Origin: Colimorpha sp045591485
Lineage (GTDB): Bacteria > Bacteroidota > Bacteroidia > Bacteroidales > P3
Length of the DNA stretch: 13,702 nucleotides
Assembly: GCA_045591485.1 (NCBI GenBank)
Contig: JAZNSV010000011.1
Coordinates: 1-13,702 of the forward strand
Direction of reading: 5' to 3'
Position 1 is the stretch's first letter. Every line of letters starts with the position of its first letter. The notes under the pieces were generated by a model, which saw only the letters and a program-made list of their open reading frames with translations, was not told where the DNA came from and ran no database searches. The translations under genes were made by a program, and so were the position numbers. Shown in pieces: positions 1 through 4,836 of the stretch.

Positions 1-63
1 AAAGACCCTTCCCACTACGCCAAAGGCGACACCGTCAACATTCTCTACCTCACCGCCGCTTAA
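1..63 (+). CDS. C-terminal end of an unidentified protein (partial)
   Basis: The frame is open from base 1 and gives 20 residues ending KGDTVNILYLTAA before TAA at 61-63. The rest of the gene lies outside the window. A perfect 12-bp hairpin follows within 10 bases, which supports this as a true gene end. It precedes a phage-type amidase, so a phage or element protein is possible, but the fragment is too short to assign to a family. Confidence 0.55.
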   Translation, partial: KDPSHYAKGDTVNILYLTAA

Positions 64-71
64 TCCTAACC

Positions 72-108
72 AAGCAAGCCGACCGCACCGCGGGCAGTCG
101 GCTTGCTT
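72..108 (+). terminator. Perfect 12-bp hairpin after the partial gene
   Basis: AAGCAAGCCGAC (72-83) pairs exactly with GTCGGCTTGCTT (97-108) around a 13-nt loop. It directly follows the stop codon at 61-63. The sequence after it is TTCCC rather than a long T run, so termination may be partial, or the hairpin may protect or separate transcripts upstream of the amidase. Confidence 0.6.
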
Positions 109-118
109 CCCTATGTTC

Positions 119-151
119 CGCCCATTAACCCCATTAGCCCCATCAAACCCA
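119..151 (+). repeat. Degenerate 9-bp tandem repeat, CCCATTARC type
   Basis: Three adjacent units (CCCATTAAC, CCCATTAGC, CCCATCAAA) lie just upstream of the amidase start. A similar run of 9-mers recurs inside the 841-1284 gene around 1165-1208, where it encodes Pro-Ile-x repeats. The units could expand or contract by slippage. No function is visible. Confidence 0.55.
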
Positions 152-158
152 CAAAGAA

Positions 159-572
159 ATGCGAACAATCACCGAAATCATCATCCATTGCACCGCCACC
201 CGCCCCGATGCCAACTGCAGCGTGGAGAGCATCCGCCGCTACCACAATAGCCTCGGATGGCACGACATCGGCTATCACTATGTCATCTATCCCGACGGCA
301 GCATCCATTCCGGCCGTCCTGTCGAGCAGGTCGGCGCCCACTGCCCAGGCCACAACGCACACAGCATAGGCATCGCCTATGTCGGCGGCCTTGATGCCGA
401 CGGTCGCCCTGCCGACACCCGCACCGAAGCCCAACTCGTCGCCCTCCTCCAACTCGTCCGCGACCTGATGGAAGAGTACCCTATCACCTCCATCCACGGC
501 CACAACGAGTACGCAAACCGCGCCTGTCCCTGCTTCGACGTCCAGCAATGGCTCAAAGAAAACGACGTTTAA
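159..572 (+). CDS. N-acetylmuramoyl-L-alanine amidase (T7 lysozyme-like endolysin)
   Basis: The 137-residue product is a single amidase_2/PGRP-fold domain and would cleave the bond between N-acetylmuramic acid and L-alanine in peptidoglycan. It resembles T7 lysozyme along most of its length, including the opening IIIHCTAT, the GWHDIGYHYVI segment and the end RACPCFDV. By alignment in my head, the zinc ligands are H10, H115 and C123, with Y39 as the catalytic tyrosine. R121 stands where T7 has catalytic lysine. No signal peptide is visible, so export would need a holin-like partner, as for phage endolysins. The two downstream membrane-associated genes fit that reading. Bacteroidales prophages and mobile elements often carry such amidases; I infer a prophage origin. 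Confidence 0.88.
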   Translation: MRTITEIIIHCTATRPDANCSVESIRRYHNSLGWHDIGYHYVIYPDGSIHSGRPVEQVGAHCPGHNAHSIGIAYVGGLDADGRPADTRTEAQLVALLQLVRDLMEEYPITSIHGHNEYANRACPCFDVQQWLKENDV

Positions 573-590
573 CTCCTCCCGTTTCATTTT

Positions 591-610
591 TCAATTCTCA
601 ATTTTCAATT
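591..610 (+). repeat. Three tandem TCAATT heptads before a start codon
   Basis: TCAATT occurs at 591, 598 and 605, exactly 7 bp apart, ending 1 base before the ATG at 612. No Shine-Dalgarno sequence is present. The AT-rich unstructured run may help ribosome access. This is a sequence observation, and the role is inferred. Confidence 0.5.
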
Positions 611-611
611 T

Positions 612-953
612 ATGAATATCCTTTGGAACATCATCTTATCCGTACTGACCCTCGTCGCCGGTGGCGGCTGGCTGTTCGACCGCCGCCGCCATCGCCAGGA
701 GGTCGAAAGCCTGAAAGCCGACAACCGCCAGAAAGACATGAACCTCACCAAGATGTACGTCGAGGAGTTCAAGGAGAACATCGCCGATCCCCTGCGGCAT
801 GAAGTCAGGGAATTACGTACCGAAGTAAACCATTTGAGAAATGCGATACAGAAGATTAACGACTGCCCTCATAGCGACGCTTGCCCTGTTTACAGTGAGT
901 TGCAGAAGCAGCAAGACCGTGACGCAGCAGACCAGCACGATGGCCGCGACTGA
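612..953 (+). CDS. Small one-TM coiled-coil protein in lysis module
   Basis: The 113-residue product has one hydrophobic segment (about residues 3-22) followed by DRRRHR, then a charged heptad-like helix to about residue 82 and a short stretch with C85 and C91 in CPHSDACP. Its place after the amidase and the out-of-frame overlap with the next lipoprotein gene are those of an Rz-type inner-membrane spanin or a holin-like protein. Against the Rz reading, the positive cluster after the TM segment favours a cytoplasmic C-terminus. It may instead belong with small coiled-coil proteins found beside amidases in Mu-like phages. The start has only AT-rich heptads upstream. The gene is probably real; its function is inferred from context and topology. 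Confidence 0.68.
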   Translation: MNILWNIILSVLTLVAGGGWLFDRRRHRQEVESLKADNRQKDMNLTKMYVEEFKENIADPLRHEVRELRTEVNHLRNAIQKINDCPHSDACPVYSELQKQQDRDAADQHDGRD

Positions 954-1284
954 CACCCTCCGTCAGACCGTCACCCTCACCCTTCACGACACCATTCGTG
1001 AAACCACCACCATCCTCGTCCAAACCAACGAGACCGGCGACACCACACGCCTCACTACCAACCGCGACCGCGAGAAGATAACCTATCGCAACCGTAACTC
1101 CGACCACACCCATCACACCACCCAATCCGAAACCACCAGCACCACCAAAGAAACCACCACTACACCCATTCAGCCCATTAAACCCATCAACCACAAGTCG
1201 CCCATCAAACCTCTCCTAATCTCCTTCCTCCTCGGCCTCCTCCTCATCCCCCTCATCAAACTCGTCCGTCATCTAAAGAGATAG
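841..1284 (+). CDS. Spanin-like lipoprotein with C-terminal TM (overlapping gene)
   Basis: This 147-residue product starts with RYRR and a hydrophobic stretch ending FTVSC, a probable lipoprotein signal with C21 as the lipidated cysteine. The -3 threonine is not the usual leucine. Residues 22-120 are very rich in Thr, Ser and Asn, with few hydrophobics. A second hydrophobic segment lies at about 122-141 (LLISFLLGLLLIPLI) and is followed by KLVRHLKR. A lipid anchor at one end and a TM at the other is the architecture of unimolecular spanins (T1 gp11 type), which join the two membranes during phage lysis. The gene begins inside the preceding one in the +1 frame and overlaps it by 113 bp, as Rz1 overlaps Rz. 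A Pro-Ile-x repeat precedes the TM. The assignment rests on topology, not on sequence similarity. Confidence 0.62.
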   Translation: MRYRRLTTALIATLALFTVSCRSSKTVTQQTSTMAATDTLRQTVTLTLHDTIRETTTILVQTNETGDTTRLTTNRDREKITYRNRNSDHTHHTTQSETTSTTKETTTTPIQPIKPINHKSPIKPLLISFLLGLLLIPLIKLVRHLKR

Positions 1285-1298
1285 TCCCCTATAATACG

Positions 1299-1319
1299 TG
1301 TCGCGATTCTGTCGCGACA
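1299..1319. terminator. 8-bp inverted repeat after lysis module
   Basis: TGTCGCGA (1299-1306) and TCGCGACA (1312-1319) are perfect inverted arms around TTCTG, 15 bases after the spanin-like gene. No T run follows. It may act as a weak terminator or mark a module boundary. Confidence 0.45.
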
Positions 1320-1382
1320 AATCATTGCAGCCTTTGGCCACCGCAAAAATAATGTAGTCCTCCGGGCAATATTATCTCAAAA

Positions 1383-1538
1383 ATGGCGTTATATGGAATA
1401 AATTTATAAAAAATGGCGTTATAAATAAGGACTTTTTGAATTGGTATTGAAAAAATGGCGTTTCAAAGCGGAATGATGAATTTATTAAAAATGGCGTTAT
1501 CAAATAGGAATGGGAATAATGTTTTATAATGAATGGCA
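1383..1538. repeat. AT-rich direct repeats with AAATGGCGTTAT core
   Basis: ATGGCGTT occurs at 1383, 1413, 1455 and 1491, each preceded by A-rich sequence and mostly followed by AT-rich sequence. A weaker fifth copy (ATGGCAAA) lies at 1533. Spacings are 30, 42, 36 and 42, all multiples of 6. Read on the minus strand, the copies stay in frame and give ITPFLIN, ETPFFQY, ITPFFIN and ITPFLR. The copies could be protein-binding iterons, a repeat family or a decayed repeat peptide. The T-rich minus-strand frame has no convincing start, so I do not call a gene. Confidence 0.6.
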
Positions 1539-1845
1539 AAAAGAAGGGGCCCCGCTGGGGCCGTCCTTTGCTGTCGATGCTGCGGGTCTGCACCGCCGGC
1601 AGAGCCGTCGGCACACCCCGCGTATCAAGGCCAGCGCACAGAGTTCTTTTAGTTCCTCCGCGCAGTTTGCCCCCCTCGGCTGCGGCGACGAAGATTTCTT
1701 TTATACGGCCTCCCGTGGGAAGGGGAAGTCGTCGGCAGAGCCCGACAGGAGCAAGAACAAGTTCCGCGACTTGGCTACGCCCACGCTGCTACATTTCGGC
1801 AATGCTCAAGCAAGCTTGGCACTGCGCTCAACTTCCGCAGCTCCC
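1539..1845. other. GC-rich stretch with no credible gene
   Basis: This 300-base stretch switches abruptly from the AT-rich repeats to GC-rich sequence. It begins with the hairpin GGCCCCGCTGGGGCC (1548-1562). Long frames are open on both strands, but their products are Arg-, Ser- and Pro-rich, with no recognisable domain or start signal. It runs directly into a nifJ C-terminal fragment at 1846. The most likely reading is non-coding repeat or element sequence that truncated nifJ. I see no RNA family I can name. Confidence 0.4.
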
Positions 1846-1974
1846 ATTATGGGCGAGGTGCGCTACAATTCGCTGATGAAGACCTTCCCCCAAGAGGCCG
1901 AAGAACTCTTCGTCGCCACGGAAAGAAATGCAAAACTGCGTTACGAAGGCTACAAGAAGCTCTCGGAAATGTAA
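1846..1974 (+). pseudogene. nifJ: nifJ fragment: last 42 codons of pyruvate:ferredoxin oxidoreductase
   Basis: The frame from the ATT at 1846 reads IMGEVRYNSLMKTFPQEAEE, then LFVATERNAKLRYEGYKKL, and stops at 1972-1974. This matches, from memory, the C-terminal end of the large single-chain pyruvate:ferredoxin (flavodoxin) oxidoreductase, which converts pyruvate and CoA to acetyl-CoA and CO2 while reducing ferredoxin. The remaining ~1,140 residues are missing. Sequence upstream of 1846 is unrelated. A second nifJ fragment lies about 2.9 kb downstream at 4837, in the same orientation but from an earlier part of the protein, so the two pieces are out of order. This is a relic, not a working gene. 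Confidence 0.8.
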
Positions 1975-1977
1975 TCT

Positions 1978-2083
1978 TTGAAACCCCGCAAGGGGTGACA
2001 AGACCACAGGCAGGGGTGGAAGCCGTAAGGCTGAAACCCCTGCTTGCTATATATGTCATTTTGAACCCCGTAGGGGTGACACA
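1978..2083. repeat. Three-hairpin composite repeat element
   Basis: Two near-identical units, TTTGAAACCCCGCAAGGGGT (ending 1996) and TTTTGAACCCCGTAGGGGT (ending 2077), each form an ACCCC/GGGGT hairpin. Between them, GCAGGGGT (2010-2017) pairs with ACCCCTGC (2036-2043), enclosing AGCC-GTAA-GGCT. The ordered set of hairpins looks like an interspersed palindromic repeat of the REP/BIME type. It sits right after the nifJ stop and could also act in transcript termination. The long minus-strand frame across it appears spurious. Confidence 0.65.
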
Positions 2084-2107
2084 AAAACAGCATGAAATTC
2101 TCATGCT

Positions 2108-2194
2108 CATCTCGTTCTCGGCAGTTGCTCATCTCATTCTTACGAGTTGAGCATCTCATGATATATGAGATGAGCATCTCGCGAGAACGAGATG
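2108..2194. repeat. Large nested inverted repeat (cruciform-forming)
   Basis: The outer arms CATCTCGTTCTCG (2108-2120) and CGAGAACGAGATG (2182-2194) are perfect 13-bp complements. Nested inside, GCTCATCTCAT (2127-2137) pairs with ATGAGATGAGC (2165-2175). An alternative inner hairpin joins CATCTCAT (2152-2159) with ATGAGATG (2165-2172). The motif GCTCATCTC and close variants recur on both strands throughout. The element lies between the convergent nifJ relic and HU-like gene, where it could block read-through in both directions. Confidence 0.7.
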
Positions 2195-2204
2195 CTCATC
2201 TGCC

Positions 2205-2223
2205 AAAAGCGAGTTGCTCTCGC
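2205..2223 (-). terminator. Hairpin terminator of the HU-like gene
   Basis: On the minus strand GCGAG and CTCGC (2219-2223 and 2209-2213) flank a 5-nt loop, followed by TTTT at 2208-2205. It lies 5 bases beyond the HU stop codon. The stem and T run are both short, so termination may be helped by the large inverted repeat just beyond. Confidence 0.5.
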
Positions 2224-2228
2224 CGATT

Positions 2229-2633
2229 TCACTTCTTCTTCGAGGCGAGGCTTTCAACGGGTTTGAAGGTGGCCTCGTCGAGGGCTTCGCGCATCGTTTT
2301 CGAGATGCGGAAACGCAGGTTGACTTTCTTGATGTCGTCTGCCGACACCTTCTTTTCTTCCTTCTGCCCCTCGGCGGTGATGGTAAGGTTGAACGTGCCG
2401 AGGTCGCCCAACTGTACCGTGTGGCCGTCGAGCAGCATGCGCGACACCACTTTCTCCAGCTGATAGACTGCCATTTCGGCCTCCTTGGGGTTCAGCGTCG
2501 TCTCGTCGGCCAGCATCTTGGCCACGTCGTGCTCGTCCACCTTGCCGATGCTCTTGATTACAGGGTACCACTTGCGGTCGCCTTTCGGGTTGCGAGGGTT
2601 CACCCTCTGAACTTTGTTGAAAAAGATTGCCAT
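2229..2633 (-). CDS. HU-family DNA-binding protein, Bacteroidota long form
   Basis: The 134-residue protein starts at the ATG complementary to 2631-2633, after AAAGGTAAAGTT, which gives MAIFFNKVQRVNPRNPKG. A longer frame begins 23 codons upstream, but that ATG lies at or upstream of the promoter called at 2678-2708. The body has the HU/IHF-like order: an N-terminal helical part (VDEHDVAKMLADETTLNPKE), a paired-helix segment ending LEKVVSRMLLDG, and the sheet start HTVQLGDLGTFNLTI, followed by a basic tail ending SKKK. It would bind and bend DNA in the nucleoid. The extra N-terminal segment before the HU core is typical of the Bacteroidota HU-related subfamily. It has its own promoter and converges on the nifJ relic. 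Confidence 0.87.
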   Translation of the reverse strand: MAIFFNKVQRVNPRNPKGDRKWYPVIKSIGKVDEHDVAKMLADETTLNPKEAEMAVYQLEKVVSRMLLDGHTVQLGDLGTFNLTITAEGQKEEKKVSADDIKKVNLRFRISKTMREALDEATFKPVESLASKKK

Positions 2634-2677
2634 AACTTTACCTTTTTTATTGATGATACATGAGGTTAATTCGGCTG

Positions 2678-2708
2678 TAAAGGTACGCACTTTTCGCGAC
2701 ATGGCAAA
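2678..2708 (-). promoter_or_regulatory. sigma-ABfr-type promoter for HU-like gene
   Basis: On the minus strand TTTG (2708-2705), a 19-bp spacer and TACCTTTA (2685-2678) match the Bacteroidota TTTG-N19-TAnnTTTG consensus except for the final G. The expected start site leaves a leader of roughly 40 nt before the ATG at 2633. Confidence 0.7.
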
Positions 2709-2723
2709 ATATTCTGTTATTTT

Positions 2724-3221
2724 CTACCAATTTGTGAAAATTCGAGTAGTCCCATATGAGGCATTGTCATATCCAACTTCTCTCCCATCTTCAGAATACC
2801 ACACAGCATAAATATGATAGTTTACTTGCAAATCACCATCAATATATTTTACAATAACTTTTGCATAGGAACTTTCCCAATATGGGTGGATAAAACCGTT
2901 CGGAAATGTAGGACTCTCGAAACTTGAACTATAGAAATAGTTGCGTGGTTTGTTTGAGACATTTTCTCTGTATAGACATTTAGACCCCACTAAAGTATTA
3001 CCAGAAAGTGTTGCATAGTAATTTTCAACCCTATCTGGAATATCAAGATCTGAAAAATGAACTTTAATTGAGATTTTTATCTTACCTTCCACTTGTGTTA
3101 TTCTCATCGCATCACCATCTTGAGCATTCCAGACACCCAAAAACTTATCAATTCCTTCTTGAGCATTGATAATCGAGACATTCAAAAGGCAGAACGCAGC
3201 AATTGCTATTAATCTTTTCAT
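2724..3221 (-). CDS. Secreted protein of unknown function, beta-rich
   Basis: The 165-residue product starts MKRLIAIAAFCLLNVSIINAQ, a classical signal peptide with likely cleavage near residue 20. The mature part is short-strand and aromatic-rich, with GIDKFLGVWNAQDGDAMRI near its start. That resembles the opening strands of small Bacteroidota secreted beta-barrel domains of the DUF6705 or lipocalin-like kind, but I cannot assign the family with confidence. A single cysteine remains after the signal. The gene sits 57 bp downstream of the Cys-rich peptide gene on the same strand with no clear promoter between, so the two are probably one transcript. Its end lies 15 bp from the HU promoter. It is AT-richer than the core genes, consistent with an accessory origin. 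Confidence 0.75.
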   Translation of the reverse strand: MKRLIAIAAFCLLNVSIINAQEGIDKFLGVWNAQDGDAMRITQVEGKIKISIKVHFSDLDIPDRVENYYATLSGNTLVGSKCLYRENVSNKPRNYFYSSSFESPTFPNGFIHPYWESSYAKVIVKYIDGDLQVNYHIYAVWYSEDGREVGYDNASYGTTRIFTNW

Positions 3222-3278
3222 TGTAGGAGTTTTTATTGGAGAGATACAGCGTTCCTCTATCGATAAATAAATATTACA

Positions 3279-3560
3279 TCAAGGTTTGCACTTGAATTGG
3301 CAGGAATGTGTACAATTCTTCTTTTTGCTGTCCTTGCAGGTGAAGGTGTATACAAGATACTCCTGTTTCTTGTCCCATTGGTTTTTCGAACTCATTCCAG
3401 AGCCACACTTGCCACAAGTATACTCGTACTTCGTGATTTTGCAATTGTTGCATGGGTCGGACACCTTAATCCAGTCACCATTGGCGGCGATTCCGCTGGC
3501 AGTCAGTAACACAACGGCAGATGCAGCCGCTGCAACCAAAACCATCTTCTTTGTTTTCAT
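3279..3560 (-). CDS. Small cysteine-rich secreted peptide
   Basis: The start at 3560 (93 residues) is chosen because AAAAGGAATAAG lies directly before the ATG; a start 10 codons upstream has no such signal. Residues 1-27 form a signal peptide (MKTKKMVLVAAAASAVVLLT, then ASGIAANG). The mature peptide, about 65 residues, holds eight cysteines as CNNC, CGKC, and four more spaced 8, 4 and 4, the last near the C-terminus, with many lysines. The paired CxxC sites could bind metal or form disulfides outside the cytoplasm. The organisation is reminiscent of small secreted Bacteroidales peptides such as the NVEALA group, but that signature is absent. It is transcribed from a promoter near 3830 through a long structured leader. 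The function is unknown. Confidence 0.72.
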   Translation of the reverse strand: MKTKKMVLVAAAASAVVLLTASGIAANGDWIKVSDPCNNCKITKYEYTCGKCGSGMSSKNQWDKKQEYLVYTFTCKDSKKKNCTHSCQFKCKP

Positions 3561-3829
3561 CTTATTCCTTTTGCAGATATGCCGCTGCAACCCCGGCTCT
3601 GTCGCTTTTCCGCACCCCGTCGAGCAAATGGATATATAACAAGAAGCGTGGTGCTGTTACACCATTCTTACATGGAGGTCGTAGGAAATACCTTGAAAAG
3701 AGAAGATGCAATAAGCCCACGCTAAATAGCGAAGACCATTACACAAATCCTGCTTTTCTATGGAAGTTTCCTACGTTCCCATGTACAGAATAAGCATAAA
3801 CGCTTCATGATTTCCTTCTGAAATCGACT
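3561..3829 (-). promoter_or_regulatory. Long structured 5' leader of the Cys-rich peptide gene
   Basis: About 265 nt separate the minus-strand promoter from the ATG at 3560. In transcript sense it contains a 16-codon ORF, then CGTAGGAAA and TTTCCTACG, perfect 9-nt inverted arms about 80 nt apart. Between these arms lies CGCTATTTAGCG (5-bp stem), and after them TGGTG-TAACAG-CACCA. No long coding frame with a credible start fills the region. The arrangement is that of a regulatory leader (attenuator or RNA element); no known riboswitch is recognised. Confidence 0.5.
3758..3808 (-). CDS. Candidate 16-codon leader peptide (uORF)
   Basis: The ORF encodes MKRLCLFCTWERRKLP and is preceded by AGAAGGA 4 bases before the ATG, an unusually good Shine-Dalgarno for this order. 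It begins about 15-20 nt after the predicted transcript start. Its last codons overlap the left arm of the leader's CGTAGGAAA/TTTCCTACG pairing, so ribosome progress could change the fold. It contains two cysteine codons ahead of a gene for an eight-cysteine peptide. Translation is inferred, not shown. Confidence 0.4.
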   Translation of the reverse strand: MKRLCLFCTWERRKLP

Positions 3830-3860
3830 GCAAAAGTACACAAAATAATTGGAATACAAA
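3830..3860 (-). promoter_or_regulatory. Promoter for the minus-strand secreted-protein unit
   Basis: On the minus strand TTTG (3860-3857), an 18-bp spacer and TACTTTTGC (3838-3830) fit the Bacteroidota consensus with a spacer one base short. It is back to back with the plus-strand promoter for the DUF3825 gene; the two TTTG boxes are only 7 bp apart, so a single bound regulator could affect both. Confidence 0.75.
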
Positions 3861-3867
3861 AAAATAT

Positions 3868-3899
3868 TTTGCCATCTCACAAAAAACAAGTACTTTTGC
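3868..3899 (+). promoter_or_regulatory. Promoter for the DUF3825 gene
   Basis: TTTG (3868-3871), a 19-bp spacer and TACTTTTGC (3891-3899) match the sigma-ABfr consensus exactly. The leader to the ATG at 3921 is only about 15 nt and has no Shine-Dalgarno sequence, which is normal for Bacteroidota. Confidence 0.85.
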
Positions 3900-3920
3900 A
3901 AAAAAATTTAAACAGTTAAT

Positions 3921-4667
3921 ATGAAATTATTCGACTTTGCTTGGTTTAATAACTTTCATGCATCTATTGATGAACTAAAGAGTTTGGCAATGCGTGAAGA
4001 TTGGGATTACAAAAAGAATCCCATTGGCAAGAATCCCATATTGGAGAACTATATTCATCATACATTTAGCAAACTATATGATGAAGGGAAGGTGTGCATG
4101 CAAGGGGATTATTCCGTTTTTAATACTGGATTGGTAACAGAACTTCAAGAAGAAATCTATGCATTCTTCCAAATAAACAAGCGTCCCAAAACAACTATTC
4201 CGTGGTTCTTTATTGGTTGGCGTAAGTCTAGTGACCGGGATTTGATGAAATTTGGGACATTACCCGAAGTCGCCAATTACTTTAATAATCCTTCAGATCT
4301 TATATATGACACGCGTATAGAAATGCGGCCAAATGTGAACCATATTATTGAGGATAATATTGATCGATTCCCTGCACAATATCAAGCTATGGACAGGTAT
4401 CAACTAGGTGTTCTCTTGGAAGGAACAATAAAAGATGCCATTCATCGAGTGAAAAGAAACTATAAAACAGCAGTACCACAATATTATAACGGATATCTTC
4501 AGTTGCTTCTACCAATTTGCCTGACCTCCAAAGCATCTGCCGACTTGGCATTGGTCATTTCTAAAGAAAATGGAGTTTATCGGGCAACAACCTGCTTAAC
4601 GCTAGATATGGCAATAAACAATGCAAGATTGATAGCAAAACCTGACGATGAATGGTTAAAAGTGTAA
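3921..4667 (+). CDS. DUF3825 domain-containing protein
   Basis: The 248-residue product matches the DUF3825 family as I remember it along its whole length. It opens MKLFDFAWF, continues with GKNPILENYIHHTFSKLYDE, has FNTGLVT, then a WFFIGW segment and LPEVANYFNNPSDLIYDTR. Near the C-terminus it has NYKTAVPQYYNGYLQLLLPI, ADLALVISK and LTLDMAINNARLIAKPD. The gene looks complete, with no fusion partner; in other genomes this domain can be fused to nucleic-acid-binding modules. Its biochemical role is not established to my knowledge. It has its own promoter, divergent from the Cys-rich peptide unit, and lower GC than the core genes, so it is likely accessory. No signal peptide or TM is seen, so it should be cytoplasmic. 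Confidence 0.85.
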   Translation: MKLFDFAWFNNFHASIDELKSLAMREDWDYKKNPIGKNPILENYIHHTFSKLYDEGKVCMQGDYSVFNTGLVTELQEEIYAFFQINKRPKTTIPWFFIGWRKSSDRDLMKFGTLPEVANYFNNPSDLIYDTRIEMRPNVNHIIEDNIDRFPAQYQAMDRYQLGVLLEGTIKDAIHRVKRNYKTAVPQYYNGYLQLLLPICLTSKASADLALVISKENGVYRATTCLTLDMAINNARLIAKPDDEWLKV

Positions 4668-4674
4668 TTTTTTT

Positions 4675-4705
4675 CTTGCATATTAAAAAAAGTTTGTATC
4701 TTTGC
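4675..4705 (+). promoter_or_regulatory. Promoter for a short terminated transcript
   Basis: CTTG (4675-4678), an 18-bp spacer and TATCTTTGC (4697-4705) resemble the sigma-ABfr consensus. No ORF follows before a strong terminator at 4806-4834. The block TATCTTTGCATCTGAT is almost identical to the promoter at 5327. Confidence 0.62.
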
Positions 4706-4710
4706 ATCTG

Positions 4711-4834
4711 ATTAGAGAATTAAACAAAATATCATGTGATGATATAATTGACACAAAAACAACAATTTGATTAGAAACTTTCTGAAAGATTAAAACTTGA
4801 TTATAGGCGACAATTTGTCGCCTTTTTCTTTTTT
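4711..4834 (+). ncRNA. Candidate small RNA ending at an intrinsic terminator
   Basis: A good promoter box ends at 4705, and a strong hairpin plus T run ends at 4834, leaving a transcript of about 120 nt. It is AT-rich; the only ATG is followed at once by TGA, so no peptide is encoded. It could be a stand-alone small RNA, or a leader whose gene was lost when the nifJ fragment became joined at 4837. No known family is recognised. Confidence 0.45.
4806..4834 (+). terminator. Strong intrinsic terminator
   Basis: GGCGACA (4806-4812) pairs with TGTCGCC (4816-4822) around ATT and is followed by a 12-base pyrimidine run of T with one C. It ends 2 bases before the nifJ fragment. Confidence 0.85.
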
Positions 4835-4836
4835 AA

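Noticed and set aside
1383..1538. CRISPR-like array in the AT-rich repeats
   Set aside because: Repeat cores are only about 12 bp, spacings vary from 30 to 42, the intervening sequences are themselves similar AT-rich sequence, and no cas genes are near.
1510..1974. A 154-codon plus-strand frame that ends in nifJ-like sequence
   Set aside because: Only the last 42 codons resemble a protein family; the earlier part is low-complexity and Arg/Ser-rich, with other frames equally open. I treat it as a chance frame joined to a gene relic.
1975..2177. Minus-strand frames across the hairpin repeats
   Set aside because: They follow the repeats, have no start signals, and overlap on the same bases in different frames.
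2636..2702. Extended N-terminus for the HU-like protein
   Set aside because: The ATG lies at or upstream of the predicted promoter elements, and the ATG at 2633 has a better ribosome site and a family-like start.
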